Positions 39,920 to 47,902 of a DNA stretch of 64,000 nucleotides are shown piece by piece. Both the position numbers and the translations under genes were made by a program. The stretch is from Anaerolineae bacterium. GTDB lineage: Bacteria; Chloroflexota; Anaerolineae; Anaerolineales; Villigracilaceae. Numbering within the stretch: the stretch's first letter is position 1; every line of letters starts with the position of its first letter. The stretch spans positions 1 through 64,000 of the forward strand of contig QEXW01000072.1 in the NCBI GenBank assembly GCA_003130845.1, written 5' to 3'. Below the pieces are notes generated by a model that saw nothing but the letters and a program-made list of their open reading frames with translations, did not search any database and was not told the origin of the DNA.

Positions 39920-40387
39920 ATGAACGCCAAAGTGACCTGGAAGCAAGGAATGAGCTTTACCGGCAGCGCCGATACTGGGTTTCAAGTACCCTTGGGTGCT
40001 GACCCCAGCGTAGGCGGCGCCAATGATGGCTTTCGCCCATTGGAACTGATGGCTGTTTCTTTGGCTGGTTGTACCGCCATGGATGTTATTTCTATTCTGC
40101 GCAAAAAACAACAAGACGTGACAGCCTTCGAGGTGCAAGTGCAGGCCGAACAACAGCACGACCATCCACACATTTTTACCAAAGCCGTCATCACCTACCA
40201 AGTCACCGGGCGTGGTGTGACCGAGGCTGCCCTGGTGCGAGCCATTGAACTTTCTGCTACCAAATATTGCCCGGCACAGGCCATGTTGGCCAAAACAGTG
40301 CCAATGGATTTGTTGTACGAGATTTACGAAGAAAAAGGCCAGGGAAAGGAATTGGTCTTGCGGGGCCAGTGGCAGCCACAGAGTTGA
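39920..40387 (+). CDS. OsmC-family peroxide-defence protein
   Basis: A 155-residue OsmC/Ohr-type protein. It has RPLELMAVSLAGCTAMDV, where the Cys is the first catalytic thiol, and KYCPAQAMLA with the second. Members reduce organic hydroperoxides. AAGGAG lies 9 bases before the ATG. Its place after the thiol proteins supports one oxidative-stress module under the ECF sigma factor. Confidence 0.93.
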   Translation: MNAKVTWKQGMSFTGSADTGFQVPLGADPSVGGANDGFRPLELMAVSLAGCTAMDVISILRKKQQDVTAFEVQVQAEQQHDHPHIFTKAVITYQVTGRGVTEAALVRAIELSATKYCPAQAMLAKTVPMDLLYEIYEEKGQGKELVLRGQWQPQS

Positions 40388-40400
40388 TCTTTTTCTCCGC

Positions 40401-41141
40401 CTAGCCAATTTTTTCCACAACCCAAAGGTGAGACAAGCCAAACCAGCGCAATGGCGTGCGTTCTAGGAATTGCAACATCGCACGCACAACGCGGCCAAAC
40501 AATCCAAATCGGGCAATCAGGTTGTCGTAGGCCCCAAAAATAATGGTGCGTTCGATGAACCGGACGGGCAGACCATCAAATAGGGCTGCCAGGTCACCAA
40601 AAGCATATATGCGCACATGGGGAGCCAGGCGGTTGCGCAACAGACGCGGCAGATAGTTGACCAGCGGGATATTCCCAAAGCGATAGCGTCCGCGCCAGTA
40701 TATGCCGTGCGTTTCAAACGGGTAGCCAATGTTTGGGACGAAAATCACTGCCCGTCCACCCACTTTTAACACACGTATCATCTCCTGCACCGCACAGCGG
40801 TCATCGGCCACATGTTCCAGCACTTCATGGCTGAGAATTAGATCGAACACACCCGTCGGATACGGCAGCGCCTCGCCGGCGGCGTTGATAATGTGCGGAT
40901 TGCGTTGACCCGCTTCAAACGCGCGCTCGAAATCATATTCCAGCCCAAACACCGTGCCACCGAACTTAGCCAGCTTTTCCACATACATTCCGACCCCACA
41001 GCCGTTTTCTAAAATCTGGCCTCGCAGCCGTTCTCCGGCGGCGCGGCGAATCATTTCTAGGCGGCGTGCCTGCCCGGCGCGCCAAACATAAGAAGGTTCA
41101 CCGCGTAAAGCGGCTTTTTGCAAGTTGCGTTGTTCATTCAT
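40401..41141 (-). CDS. SAM-dependent methyltransferase
   Basis: A 246-residue class I methyltransferase: ILENGCGVGMYVEKLAKFG (motif I), GLEYDFERA, and FDLILSHEVLEHVADD, LKVGGRAVIFVPN. Substrate unknown; the C-terminal 90 residues (YWRGRYRFGNIP, YLPRLLRNRLAPHV) resemble methyltransferases of polysaccharide or lipid clusters. The ATG at 41141 has no ribosome site, but TATAAT ends 7 bases upstream, so it is predicted to be leaderless. Confidence 0.88.
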   Translation of the reverse strand: MNEQRNLQKAALRGEPSYVWRAGQARRLEMIRRAAGERLRGQILENGCGVGMYVEKLAKFGGTVFGLEYDFERAFEAGQRNPHIINAAGEALPYPTGVFDLILSHEVLEHVADDRCAVQEMIRVLKVGGRAVIFVPNIGYPFETHGIYWRGRYRFGNIPLVNYLPRLLRNRLAPHVRIYAFGDLAALFDGLPVRFIERTIIFGAYDNLIARFGLFGRVVRAMLQFLERTPLRWFGLSHLWVVEKIG

Positions 41142-41147
41142 AGGCGG

Positions 41148-41154
41148 TATTATA
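41148..41154. promoter_or_regulatory. Overlapping -10 elements between the methyltransferase and dnaN
   Basis: Minus strand TATAAT (41154-41149) and plus strand TATTAT (41148-41153) overlap. The minus one sits 7 bases before the methyltransferase start; the plus one lies about 60 bases before dnaN. Confidence 0.5.
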
Positions 41155-41213
41155 ACGATAAGATGATGTAAAATAAGATATTCATACGCAATTTTACGCA
41201 GGAGAGGACGCCG

Positions 41214-42344
41214 ATGAAAGTCACCGTACTTCAAGAGAACCTAGCGCGCGGATTGAGCATCGTTTCTCGTGCCGTGTCACCCCGCAGCACCTTGCCTGTG
41301 CTGGCCAATGTCTTGATTGCAACCGATGAAGGCCGCCTGCGCCTTTCGGCCACCAACTTGGAAATGGGCATTACCTGTTGGATCGGAGCGCGAATCGAGG
41401 AAGATGGCTCAACCACCGTACCGGCCCGCACCTTTGCTGATTTAGTAAGCACCCTGCCCGACCAGCAAGTGAACTTGAGACTTGACCCGCGCACACAGAC
41501 CCTAACGGTGCGTTCTGGTTCTTCAACCAATGACATCAAAGGCATAGATGCCCAAGAATTTCCCCCTCTGCCTGTGCCGGATTTCGAGCAGGCCGTTCAT
41601 ATCAACGTGGCTGACTTCAAAGAGATGGTACACCAAGTGGCCTTTGCGGCTTCTATTGACGAAGCCCGCCCGGTGCTGATGGGCGTGCTGGTAAAAGTAG
41701 AAGGTGATAGAATCACCATGGCCGCTGCCGATGGTTTCCGGCTTTCGGTACGGACTGCGACGCTTTCATCTCCTACAGCCCAACCTGTTAATGCCATTAT
41801 TCCGGCGCGCGCCTTGTCTGAATTGGCACGCATCGCCAGCGATGGCGAGCAAGTGATTCAGATGGTGTTGCCCAAAGGCCGGGGCCAAGTTGTTTTCCGC
41901 GTCAAAGATATAGAACTGGTCTCGCAATTGATTGACGGCACATTTCCGGACTACCAACAAATCATCCCACGTTCGTACAAATCGCGTACACTGGTCTCAA
42001 CCGCTTCTCTGCTCAAAGCCTGCAAACAAGCCGAAATCTTCGCGCGCGAAGGTTCCAACGTGGTGCGTATGAACATTCGCACGAGCGGCGAGTTGCAGCC
42101 AGGCGAGGTGGAAATTTCTGCTCACAGCGAAGAAACCGGTTCGAACGAGACCATTGTTGAAGCAACGGTGGATGGCATCCCTCTGCTGATTGCGTTCAAC
42201 GTCAAGTTCTTGCGTGAAGTCTTGGAAGTCATCAAAACCCCCAATGTGGCCATTGAAACCACAGCCCCCAACGCTCCTGGTGTAGTCAAGCCGGTGGGCG
42301 AAGATAACTTCCTGCACGTCATTATGCCAATGCATTTGGGATAG
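41214..42344 (+). CDS. dnaN: DNA polymerase III beta clamp
   Basis: Ring-shaped processivity clamp for replication. The 376-residue protein has three like-folded domains and the opening MKVTVLQENLARGLSIVSRA; later AAADGFRLSVRT and the C-terminal clamp-binding end VIMPMHLG. AGGAGAGG lies 7 bases before the ATG. Here dnaN is not next to dnaA, recF or gyrB, so it does not by itself mark the origin. A bulged hairpin terminator follows. Confidence 0.97.
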   Translation: MKVTVLQENLARGLSIVSRAVSPRSTLPVLANVLIATDEGRLRLSATNLEMGITCWIGARIEEDGSTTVPARTFADLVSTLPDQQVNLRLDPRTQTLTVRSGSSTNDIKGIDAQEFPPLPVPDFEQAVHINVADFKEMVHQVAFAASIDEARPVLMGVLVKVEGDRITMAAADGFRLSVRTATLSSPTAQPVNAIIPARALSELARIASDGEQVIQMVLPKGRGQVVFRVKDIELVSQLIDGTFPDYQQIIPRSYKSRTLVSTASLLKACKQAEIFAREGSNVVRMNIRTSGELQPGEVEISAHSEETGSNETIVEATVDGIPLLIAFNVKFLREVLEVIKTPNVAIETTAPNAPGVVKPVGEDNFLHVIMPMHLG

Positions 42345-42378
42345 GCCACCTCACTATCCTAAGACCGTCTTGGCTCAC

Positions 42379-42410
42379 AAGCGCCTGGTTCTCCAACCGG
42401 CGCTTTTTGA
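42379..42410 (+). terminator. dnaN terminator
   Basis: AAGCGCC with a bulged T, then GGTT, pairs with AACC and GGCGCTT; a T-run follows. Confidence 0.85.
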
Positions 42411-42486
42411 TAGATTCATATAGACCATCTATCACGAGCTTAACAGCCTACTGCCACAGAGTCGCTTTCGCAGGCTAGGCTTTTTG
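42408..42486 (+). other. Two further hairpins upstream of the PEP/pyruvate-binding gene
   Basis: TGATAGA/TCTATCA (42408-42434) and AGCCTA-CTGC with GCAG-GC-TAGGCT (42445-42481), the latter followed by TTTTT. The second resembles a terminator, so the leader of the next gene may be attenuated or there is a tandem terminator. No short open frame or riboswitch was recognised here. Confidence 0.5.
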
Positions 42487-42546
42487 TTATAGAATAAATA
42501 AACCTAACCGTCTCTCTGCTTTTTAACCAAGCCTCGGTAACAAACA

Positions 42547-44865
42547 ATGACTCTTCCCAGCCCATCGAATGACCGCATTCTCAATATCTACCTGACCTTG
42601 ACTCAGTACCCGATTTTGGCCTCGCGCATTCGTGCCAGAATGCGTGACATGTTGTTAGCCCGCGGCATTATTCACATGGAAGAGTTTGAGGCTGAAGTGC
42701 GCAAAAAGGCCATTGAATCGCAAATTCGAGAGGGCCTGCACGACCCCTATAGCGAAGAACCATTTGACCTGTGGGAGTTGCGCCTGGAACGGGTGCGCGA
42801 TGCGCTCACGGATTTCTACTTTGCCTATAACCTGCTTTACGAAGATTTCGAATCTCTAGTTCGACAGACGGTGGGAGAGCGTGGTGAAGTTCCTAACATG
42901 ATTTACTTCAACCCGGAACTTGCCCCACAGGATATGCTCTTTGAACAAGCCGAATTGATTGAGCGATTGCCGCCGGATAAGCGCAAAATGCTCGACGCAC
43001 GTTTGCAAGAAATCAAAGTCGTTCTCATCCGCACGATGATTAGCGACCAGCTGGCCTATATCAAAATCGCCCGAAAATGGTTCACCATTGACGATTTGAA
43101 CGAAATCCGCAAACGTAAAATTGGCTATGGAAAAATTGGGGGGAAATCAGCCGGGATGTTGCTGGCCTACCGTATTTTGCGTGAGACTGCTTCCCCTGCC
43201 CTACGCACTTCTTTGCGTATTCCGGTTTCGTATTATCTCGCTTCCGATGTGTTCTATTCATTCATGGCGACCAATGGCTTGGTGCATTGGTCAGACCAGA
43301 AATACAAACCTGAAGCGCAAATGCGGGCTGAATATCCCATCATTCAACAAGAATTTCGCCAAGGACGTTTTCCGGAAGATATTGCCGAGCGATTGCGCGC
43401 CATTTTGCGCGAGGCGGATGGCCGCCCTCTGATTGTCCGCTCATCGAGTCTACTGGAAGATAACTTCGGCACCTCGTTTGCCGGCAAATATGATAGTTTC
43501 TTTTGCCCTAACCAGGGAACCGAAAAAGAAAACCTGCGTGACCTGACACGCGCCATTACGCAAATTTACGCCAGTGGCCTCAACCCCAACGCGCTCCTTT
43601 ACCGGCATCACAAAGGCTTGGTGGATTACGATGAGCGCTTAGCGGTCCTAATTCAGTTTGTAGAAGGCGAACGGGCCGGTAAATATTTCCTACCCCAGGG
43701 GGCAGGCGTAGGTTTTAGCCGGAACTTATACCGTTGGTCGCCCCAGATTCGGCGGGAAGATGGATTTCTGCGCTTGGTATGGGGCCTTGGCACGCGCGCA
43801 GTCGAAGCCGTTGCCAACGACCATCCACGCCTGGTAGCGCTTAGCCATCCCTTGTTACACCCGGCCTCTTCGGTTGAGATAATCAGTCGCTATTCGCAAA
43901 AATACGTAGACTTGATTGACCTGGAAGAAAACAAGCTCAAGACTCTTCCCGTCGAACAAGCGTTTGACCCGCGCTACCCTGCCTTGCGCTATATTGCTCA
44001 AATTGATGAAGGCGGCTACTTGACTCCCATTCGTACCAGCACCGCAGATACCCGCTACATGGTCATCACGTTCGATGAAATGCTGCGTCGTACCCCTCTC
44101 GCTGCGTTGATGCGCGAAATGCTCAAACTATTGGAAGAGCACTATCAAGCCCCGGTAGATACCGAATTCACCGTGCGTGTGCCAGACCCGTATAGCGTCC
44201 AACCGGGCATAGAGATTACTCTGCTACAATGCCGTCCACAAAGCCACATTGACGCCGGTGAACAAGTCCGCATTCCAGAAGAATTACCCCAAGCGGACAT
44301 TGTCTTTTCCACGCCTCGCATGGTTCCGCATGGCATTATCGAACGCATCCGCTATGTGCTATTTGTTACTCCTGAAGGATATTTCCATCTCCCTTCTGTT
44401 GCAGACCGCGTTCGCCTAGAACGGACCATTGGACAACTAAATCTGGCACTTAAGGGCCAAAATTTTATATGTGTTGGCCCAGGCCGTTGGGGAACCTCCA
44501 CCCCTGACCTAGGAGTGCATGTTGGCTATGGGGATATTTATAACACCCGGGCGCTCGTGGAACTTTCTGGTCGTGAAATTGGCACTTCGCCGGAACCGTC
44601 CTTTGGGACCCACTTTTTCCAAGATTTGATGGAAGCGCACATCTATCCGCTTGCAATCTACACAGATGACCCAGATGTCATCTTCAACCGTGATTTTTTC
44701 TACTCCACCCCGAACCGGCTGGATGAATGGATTCCAAACCCGGACGACACCCTTAAAAAAACACTCCGACTGATAGATGTTCAGGATTATCGCCCAGGTG
44801 CGGTGTTGGAACTCATCATGGATGATGAAGAAGGCCGCGCGGTTGCTTACCTAAAACGGAAGTAA
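42547..44865 (+). CDS. PEP-synthase-like ATP-grasp protein (PPDK N-terminal domain), function unknown
   Basis: A 772-residue soluble protein. A helical N-terminal region (1-190) is followed by a pyruvate phosphate dikinase-type ATP-grasp domain: YGKIGGKSAGMLLAYRIL (about 197), LIVRSSSLLEDNFGTSFAGK (about 295-315), VGFSRN and a downstream ITLLQCRPQ, which is the usual end of the domain. The His-carrying swivel and PEP-binding domains are absent. About 180 C-terminal residues (GPGRWGTSTPDLGVHVGYGD, FFQDLMEAHIYPLAI) are unfamiliar. It may phosphorylate something with ATP through a dikinase-like step; substrate unknown. Long gaps on both sides make it a single transcription unit. Confidence 0.75.
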   Translation: MTLPSPSNDRILNIYLTLTQYPILASRIRARMRDMLLARGIIHMEEFEAEVRKKAIESQIREGLHDPYSEEPFDLWELRLERVRDALTDFYFAYNLLYEDFESLVRQTVGERGEVPNMIYFNPELAPQDMLFEQAELIERLPPDKRKMLDARLQEIKVVLIRTMISDQLAYIKIARKWFTIDDLNEIRKRKIGYGKIGGKSAGMLLAYRILRETASPALRTSLRIPVSYYLASDVFYSFMATNGLVHWSDQKYKPEAQMRAEYPIIQQEFRQGRFPEDIAERLRAILREADGRPLIVRSSSLLEDNFGTSFAGKYDSFFCPNQGTEKENLRDLTRAITQIYASGLNPNALLYRHHKGLVDYDERLAVLIQFVEGERAGKYFLPQGAGVGFSRNLYRWSPQIRREDGFLRLVWGLGTRAVEAVANDHPRLVALSHPLLHPASSVEIISRYSQKYVDLIDLEENKLKTLPVEQAFDPRYPALRYIAQIDEGGYLTPIRTSTADTRYMVITFDEMLRRTPLAALMREMLKLLEEHYQAPVDTEFTVRVPDPYSVQPGIEITLLQCRPQSHIDAGEQVRIPEELPQADIVFSTPRMVPHGIIERIRYVLFVTPEGYFHLPSVADRVRLERTIGQLNLALKGQNFICVGPGRWGTSTPDLGVHVGYGDIYNTRALVELSGREIGTSPEPSFGTHFFQDLMEAHIYPLAIYTDDPDVIFNRDFFYSTPNRLDEWIPNPDDTLKKTLRLIDVQDYRPGAVLELIMDDEEGRAVAYLKRK

Positions 44866-44979
44866 TTTTTATATTCATGTTATTTCAAAGAACACAAAAT
44901 AATGATATGATGAATACAAAGCAAGACGCCCCAGGCTGAAACAAACGATATGCTGACTCCATACGAGGAAAATTGAATA

Positions 44980-46389
44980 ATGTGGCAATTGGTGGTGACA
45001 TCGCCCGATAAAGAGCCGAAACTGGTCGAATTGAAACCAGGAAAGTGGAGTATTGGTCGCGCTTCGACGAACGATATTCTCATTGAAGACGTTTCTGCTT
45101 CCCGCAACCATGCCGAGATATTTCTGGATGCGCTCACCAATGTCCTGACTCTCACCGACTTAGATAGCACAAACGGTACCTATGTCAACCGGCAGCGACT
45201 GACCGGCTCTTGTCAATTGCACCCCGATGACCTGATTCGTATCGGCATGGTGGTGATTCACGTTGTTCATCAGACCGGTAACATCCAACGACTGTCCAAT
45301 ATCAGTGGGACCCATCGCTTCACGCGTGAATTGGTGTTGGAATCGGTCGAAGAGCACTCACTCCTCATTGCTGAAGTGGCACAAAAACTGAACACGGTGC
45401 TGGATGTCAGAACTGCCATTCAGGAAGTGACGCAAATGCTAAAGCGCGCTATGGCCATTGATTTCTGTGAAATTATCCTTAAGCAGGAATTAGGCGTGCT
45501 TGAAACTTCTGATTTGACAGACCCCCTTGCCAAGCAAGCGCTGCGCAACAAAACCGCTGAAGTATCTCCTGTTTCGATGTTTGTTCCCATCCTGGTTCAA
45601 GACCAGGTGATTGGGTTGATTGCCATGCGTAAATCACGGCCAGGGACATTGCCCTTCGACCGGCGTGATTTACAACTGGCGGTTGCCATTAGCCACCAGA
45701 CGGCACTCACCATTCAACGCATGGACTTGCTCGAAAAGGTGCGCCAAGAAGAACATGTGCGACGCTTGCTCTTGCGGTTTGTTTCCCCGGCCGAGGCCGA
45801 ATACATGCTCAAATCCTATCTTACAACGGGGCATTTACCGCCCCTGACCGAGCAAAAAGTAACCGTCTTGTTTGCCGATATTGCCGATTCAACCCGTTTG
45901 GCCGAAATGCTGGGCGCCAGGCAGTTTGCTAATATTCTCAACAATTTTTATCAGGCGGCATCCGAAATTGTTTTTCGGCATGGCGGCATGATTAAGTATC
46001 TGGGGGATGGCATCTTAGGGATTTTTACCGAGCGAACAGGAGAACCCTCTTCCGAAGAAAAAGCGGTCCAGGCTGGGCGTGAATTGTTACAATCTCTCAA
46101 TCGCACTGGCTCGCTCGACCACCGCACTCGCTTAGTATTTGGTGTATCAATTAACACCGGCAAAGCGATGGTCGGCTATGTAGGCACCAAAGAGCGGGTG
46201 GAGTTCAATGCGCTGGGCGACGTGGTGAATGTGGCGTATCGCATGCAGGAATATGCTCGACCTTTTAAGATTATTGCTGGGCCGGCCACCGTCGCTGCCA
46301 TTTCGAACAAATATCAGTTTAGCCGGGTGGGCGGCGTGTCATTGCGCGGGCGCGAAGGTGCTATCCAAGTGTATGAAGTGATGCCCTAA
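44980..46389 (+). CDS. FHA-GAF-adenylate/guanylate cyclase
   Basis: A 469-residue signalling protein. FHA domain at about 20-95 (WSIGRASTNDILIEDVSASR, LDSTNGTYVNRQRL) binds phosphothreonine peptides. GAF-like domain at about 130-255 (LLIAEVAQKLNTVLDVRTAI, MFVPILVQDQVIGLIAM). Class III cyclase catalytic domain at about 290-469: the metal-binding Asp pair lies in VLFADIADSTRLAE and MIKYLGDGILGIF; later NALGDVVNVAYRM. It should make cAMP or cGMP. It offers a possible source of ligand for the cyclic-nucleotide-binding protein at 36684-37418. Confidence 0.92.
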   Translation: MWQLVVTSPDKEPKLVELKPGKWSIGRASTNDILIEDVSASRNHAEIFLDALTNVLTLTDLDSTNGTYVNRQRLTGSCQLHPDDLIRIGMVVIHVVHQTGNIQRLSNISGTHRFTRELVLESVEEHSLLIAEVAQKLNTVLDVRTAIQEVTQMLKRAMAIDFCEIILKQELGVLETSDLTDPLAKQALRNKTAEVSPVSMFVPILVQDQVIGLIAMRKSRPGTLPFDRRDLQLAVAISHQTALTIQRMDLLEKVRQEEHVRRLLLRFVSPAEAEYMLKSYLTTGHLPPLTEQKVTVLFADIADSTRLAEMLGARQFANILNNFYQAASEIVFRHGGMIKYLGDGILGIFTERTGEPSSEEKAVQAGRELLQSLNRTGSLDHRTRLVFGVSINTGKAMVGYVGTKERVEFNALGDVVNVAYRMQEYARPFKIIAGPATVAAISNKYQFSRVGGVSLRGREGAIQVYEVMP

Positions 46390-46507
46390 GAACAAATCCT
46401 TTCAATGTGACAAATTAACCCCGATTCACAGAAAAATGTCATTTGACATTCGCGCACAAGGAAAGTATAAGAACATCAGCGTTTATCATCACTCAAGGAG
46501 AAAACCT

Positions 46508-46693
46508 ATGGCAATGAAAATTCAAGATGACTGCATTGCGTGCGGCGCTTGCCTGCCGGAATGCCCTACCAATTCCATCAGCGAAGGTGACATCTACGTC
46601 ATTGACGCCGCAACCTGCGTGGAGTGCGTTGGTCATTACGATGCTCCTCAATGCGTTGCCGTTTGCCCGGTGGATTGCATTGTTAAGGCATAG
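46508..46693 (+). CDS. 2[4Fe-4S] ferredoxin
   Basis: A 61-residue bacterial-type ferredoxin. The first cluster motif is CIACGACLPECP (CxxCxxCxxxCP). The second, CVECVGHYDAPQCVAVCP, has an 8-residue insertion between the second and third cysteines, as in YfhL-type ferredoxins. AAGGAG lies 7 bases before the ATG at 46508. It is a single gene, followed by the FMN riboswitch region. Confidence 0.95.
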   Translation: MAMKIQDDCIACGACLPECPTNSISEGDIYVIDAATCVECVGHYDAPQCVAVCPVDCIVKA

Positions 46694-46768
46694 CCATACT
46701 GCATTCTAGCGCGCTCTATTCGTTTATTGGAAATATCGTTATAATCTAGACAACTAAATATCATATTA

Positions 46769-46926
46769 TCCTTCGGGGCAGGGTGACGCCTGCGTACACA
46801 AAGCGCAAGCGAATTCCCGATCGGTGGTAAAGCCCACGAGCACCAAAATGCATGATTCGGTGACGCTATCCAGCGCAACTGGTGGCGAATTCCGAAGCCG
46901 ACGGTATAGTCCGGATAGAAGAAGGG
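46769..46926 (+). ncRNA. FMN riboswitch (RFN element)
   Basis: The conserved RFN blocks appear in order: CCTTCGGGGCAGGGTG at 46770, ATTCCCGATCGGTGGTAAAG at 46813, CCCACGAGC, GATTCGGTG at 46854, AATTCCGAAGCCGACGGTAT at 46888, AGTCCGGAT at 46908 and GAAGAAGG at 46918. P1 closes CCTTC with GAAGG. Two arms are longer than usual: about 25 bases are inserted after GGGTG and about 26 after GATTCGGTG, both able to form small hairpins. It binds FMN and represses the downstream importer when FMN is plentiful. Confidence 0.95.
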
Positions 46927-46961
46927 CAACCCTTTGAGATGGGTTTGCTTTGCCGTACATG

Positions 46962-46996
46962 CCCCGAAAACGCTTGCGTTTTCGGGGTGTTTGTTT
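46962..46996 (+). terminator. Riboswitch expression-platform terminator 1
   Basis: CCCCGAAAACG pairs with CGTTTTCGGGG (11 bp, 4-base loop), followed by TGTTTGTTT. It lies 36 bases after the FMN aptamer and is the likely regulated terminator. Confidence 0.85.
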
Positions 46997-47012
46997 GGGC
47001 AAGGTCTCTTTG

Positions 47013-47044
47013 CGCCCCGTTGGTTCTTCTAGCGGGGCGTTTTG
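47013..47044 (+). terminator. Riboswitch expression-platform terminator 2
   Basis: CGCCCCG pairs with CGGGGCG and is followed by TTTT. It comes 27 bases before the permease start; two hairpins in tandem may tighten repression. Confidence 0.7.
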
Positions 47045-47070
47045 CTTCCTGCTAAGAAAGAGAGCATAAA

Positions 47071-47871
47071 ATGGATTTACACCTAACGCAAAAAATTGCA
47101 ATACTCCCTGTGCCGCGCCCAACCAGGCTGCCATCGCTTGTACCTTTATTGGTGTTATTTTTGGCCATTGCAGGTTGGGAGTTGTTCGCACGTTTCGCAG
47201 GTTTGCCTGCATTTATCTTACCCTCGCCCACGCAAGTGGCGGAACGCTTTGGACGTGCTTTGATGAGCGGTAATCTGCTGTATCACACCGCCATTACACT
47301 TTTACAAATTCTATTGGGGTTGCTCTCAGGTGTTCTGGCGGCACTTATGCTTGGATATGCAATTGCCAAGAGCCGCCTGTTTGAGCAAGTGGTTTCTCCC
47401 TTTTTGGTCGCCAGCCAAGCCATCCCGATTGTGGCCATTGCCCCGCTTTTGGTCATCTGGTTTGGGCCGGGGATGTTCTCAAAAGTTTTGATTTGCGCCT
47501 TGATTGTGTTTTTCCCGGTCTTGGTCAATACCGTCGTTGGGTTGCGTGCGGTGCCTCGCTCGCTGTATGAATTGATGCGGTCATTGCGTGCTAGTCGCTG
47601 GCAAATGCTGCGTTTGCTTGAAATCCCGGCTGCTTTGCCGGTCTTTTTGGGAGGGTTACGGATTGGTGCTACTCTGTCGGTAATTGGTGCGGTTGTGGGC
47701 GAATTGGTTGGCGCCGACCGAGGCTTGGGATTTCTCATCAATGTTGGACGAGGCCAATATGACACAGCGCTGGTGTTCGTGGCTGTCATCACCTTGATTG
47801 TGTTAGCACTTGGGCTGTATGGCTTGGTTATCTTGCTTGAAAACCGCCTGCTGGCGTGGCAGAAACAGTAA
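47071..47871 (+). CDS. ribX: RibX-type ABC transporter permease (riboflavin or precursor import)
   Basis: A 266-residue inner-membrane permease with six transmembrane segments. The EAA loop, which docks the ATPase, is YELMRSLRASRWQMLRLLEI near residue 170. Related to SsuC/ThiX permeases. FMN riboswitch control makes riboflavin or a flavin precursor the likely cargo, in line with the RibXY system described for Chloroflexus-like bacteria. A purine-rich AAGAAAGAGAG precedes the ATG. Confidence 0.85.
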   Translation: MDLHLTQKIAILPVPRPTRLPSLVPLLVLFLAIAGWELFARFAGLPAFILPSPTQVAERFGRALMSGNLLYHTAITLLQILLGLLSGVLAALMLGYAIAKSRLFEQVVSPFLVASQAIPIVAIAPLLVIWFGPGMFSKVLICALIVFFPVLVNTVVGLRAVPRSLYELMRSLRASRWQMLRLLEIPAALPVFLGGLRIGATLSVIGAVVGELVGADRGLGFLINVGRGQYDTALVFVAVITLIVLALGLYGLVILLENRLLAWQKQ

Positions 47872-47902
47872 TCTCATCCCAAAAACTGATAAAAGGAGCG
47901 TT

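Noticed and set aside
41214-42344. Replication origin near dnaN or parAB
   Set aside because: No dnaA, recF or DnaA-box cluster, and no parS palindrome found.
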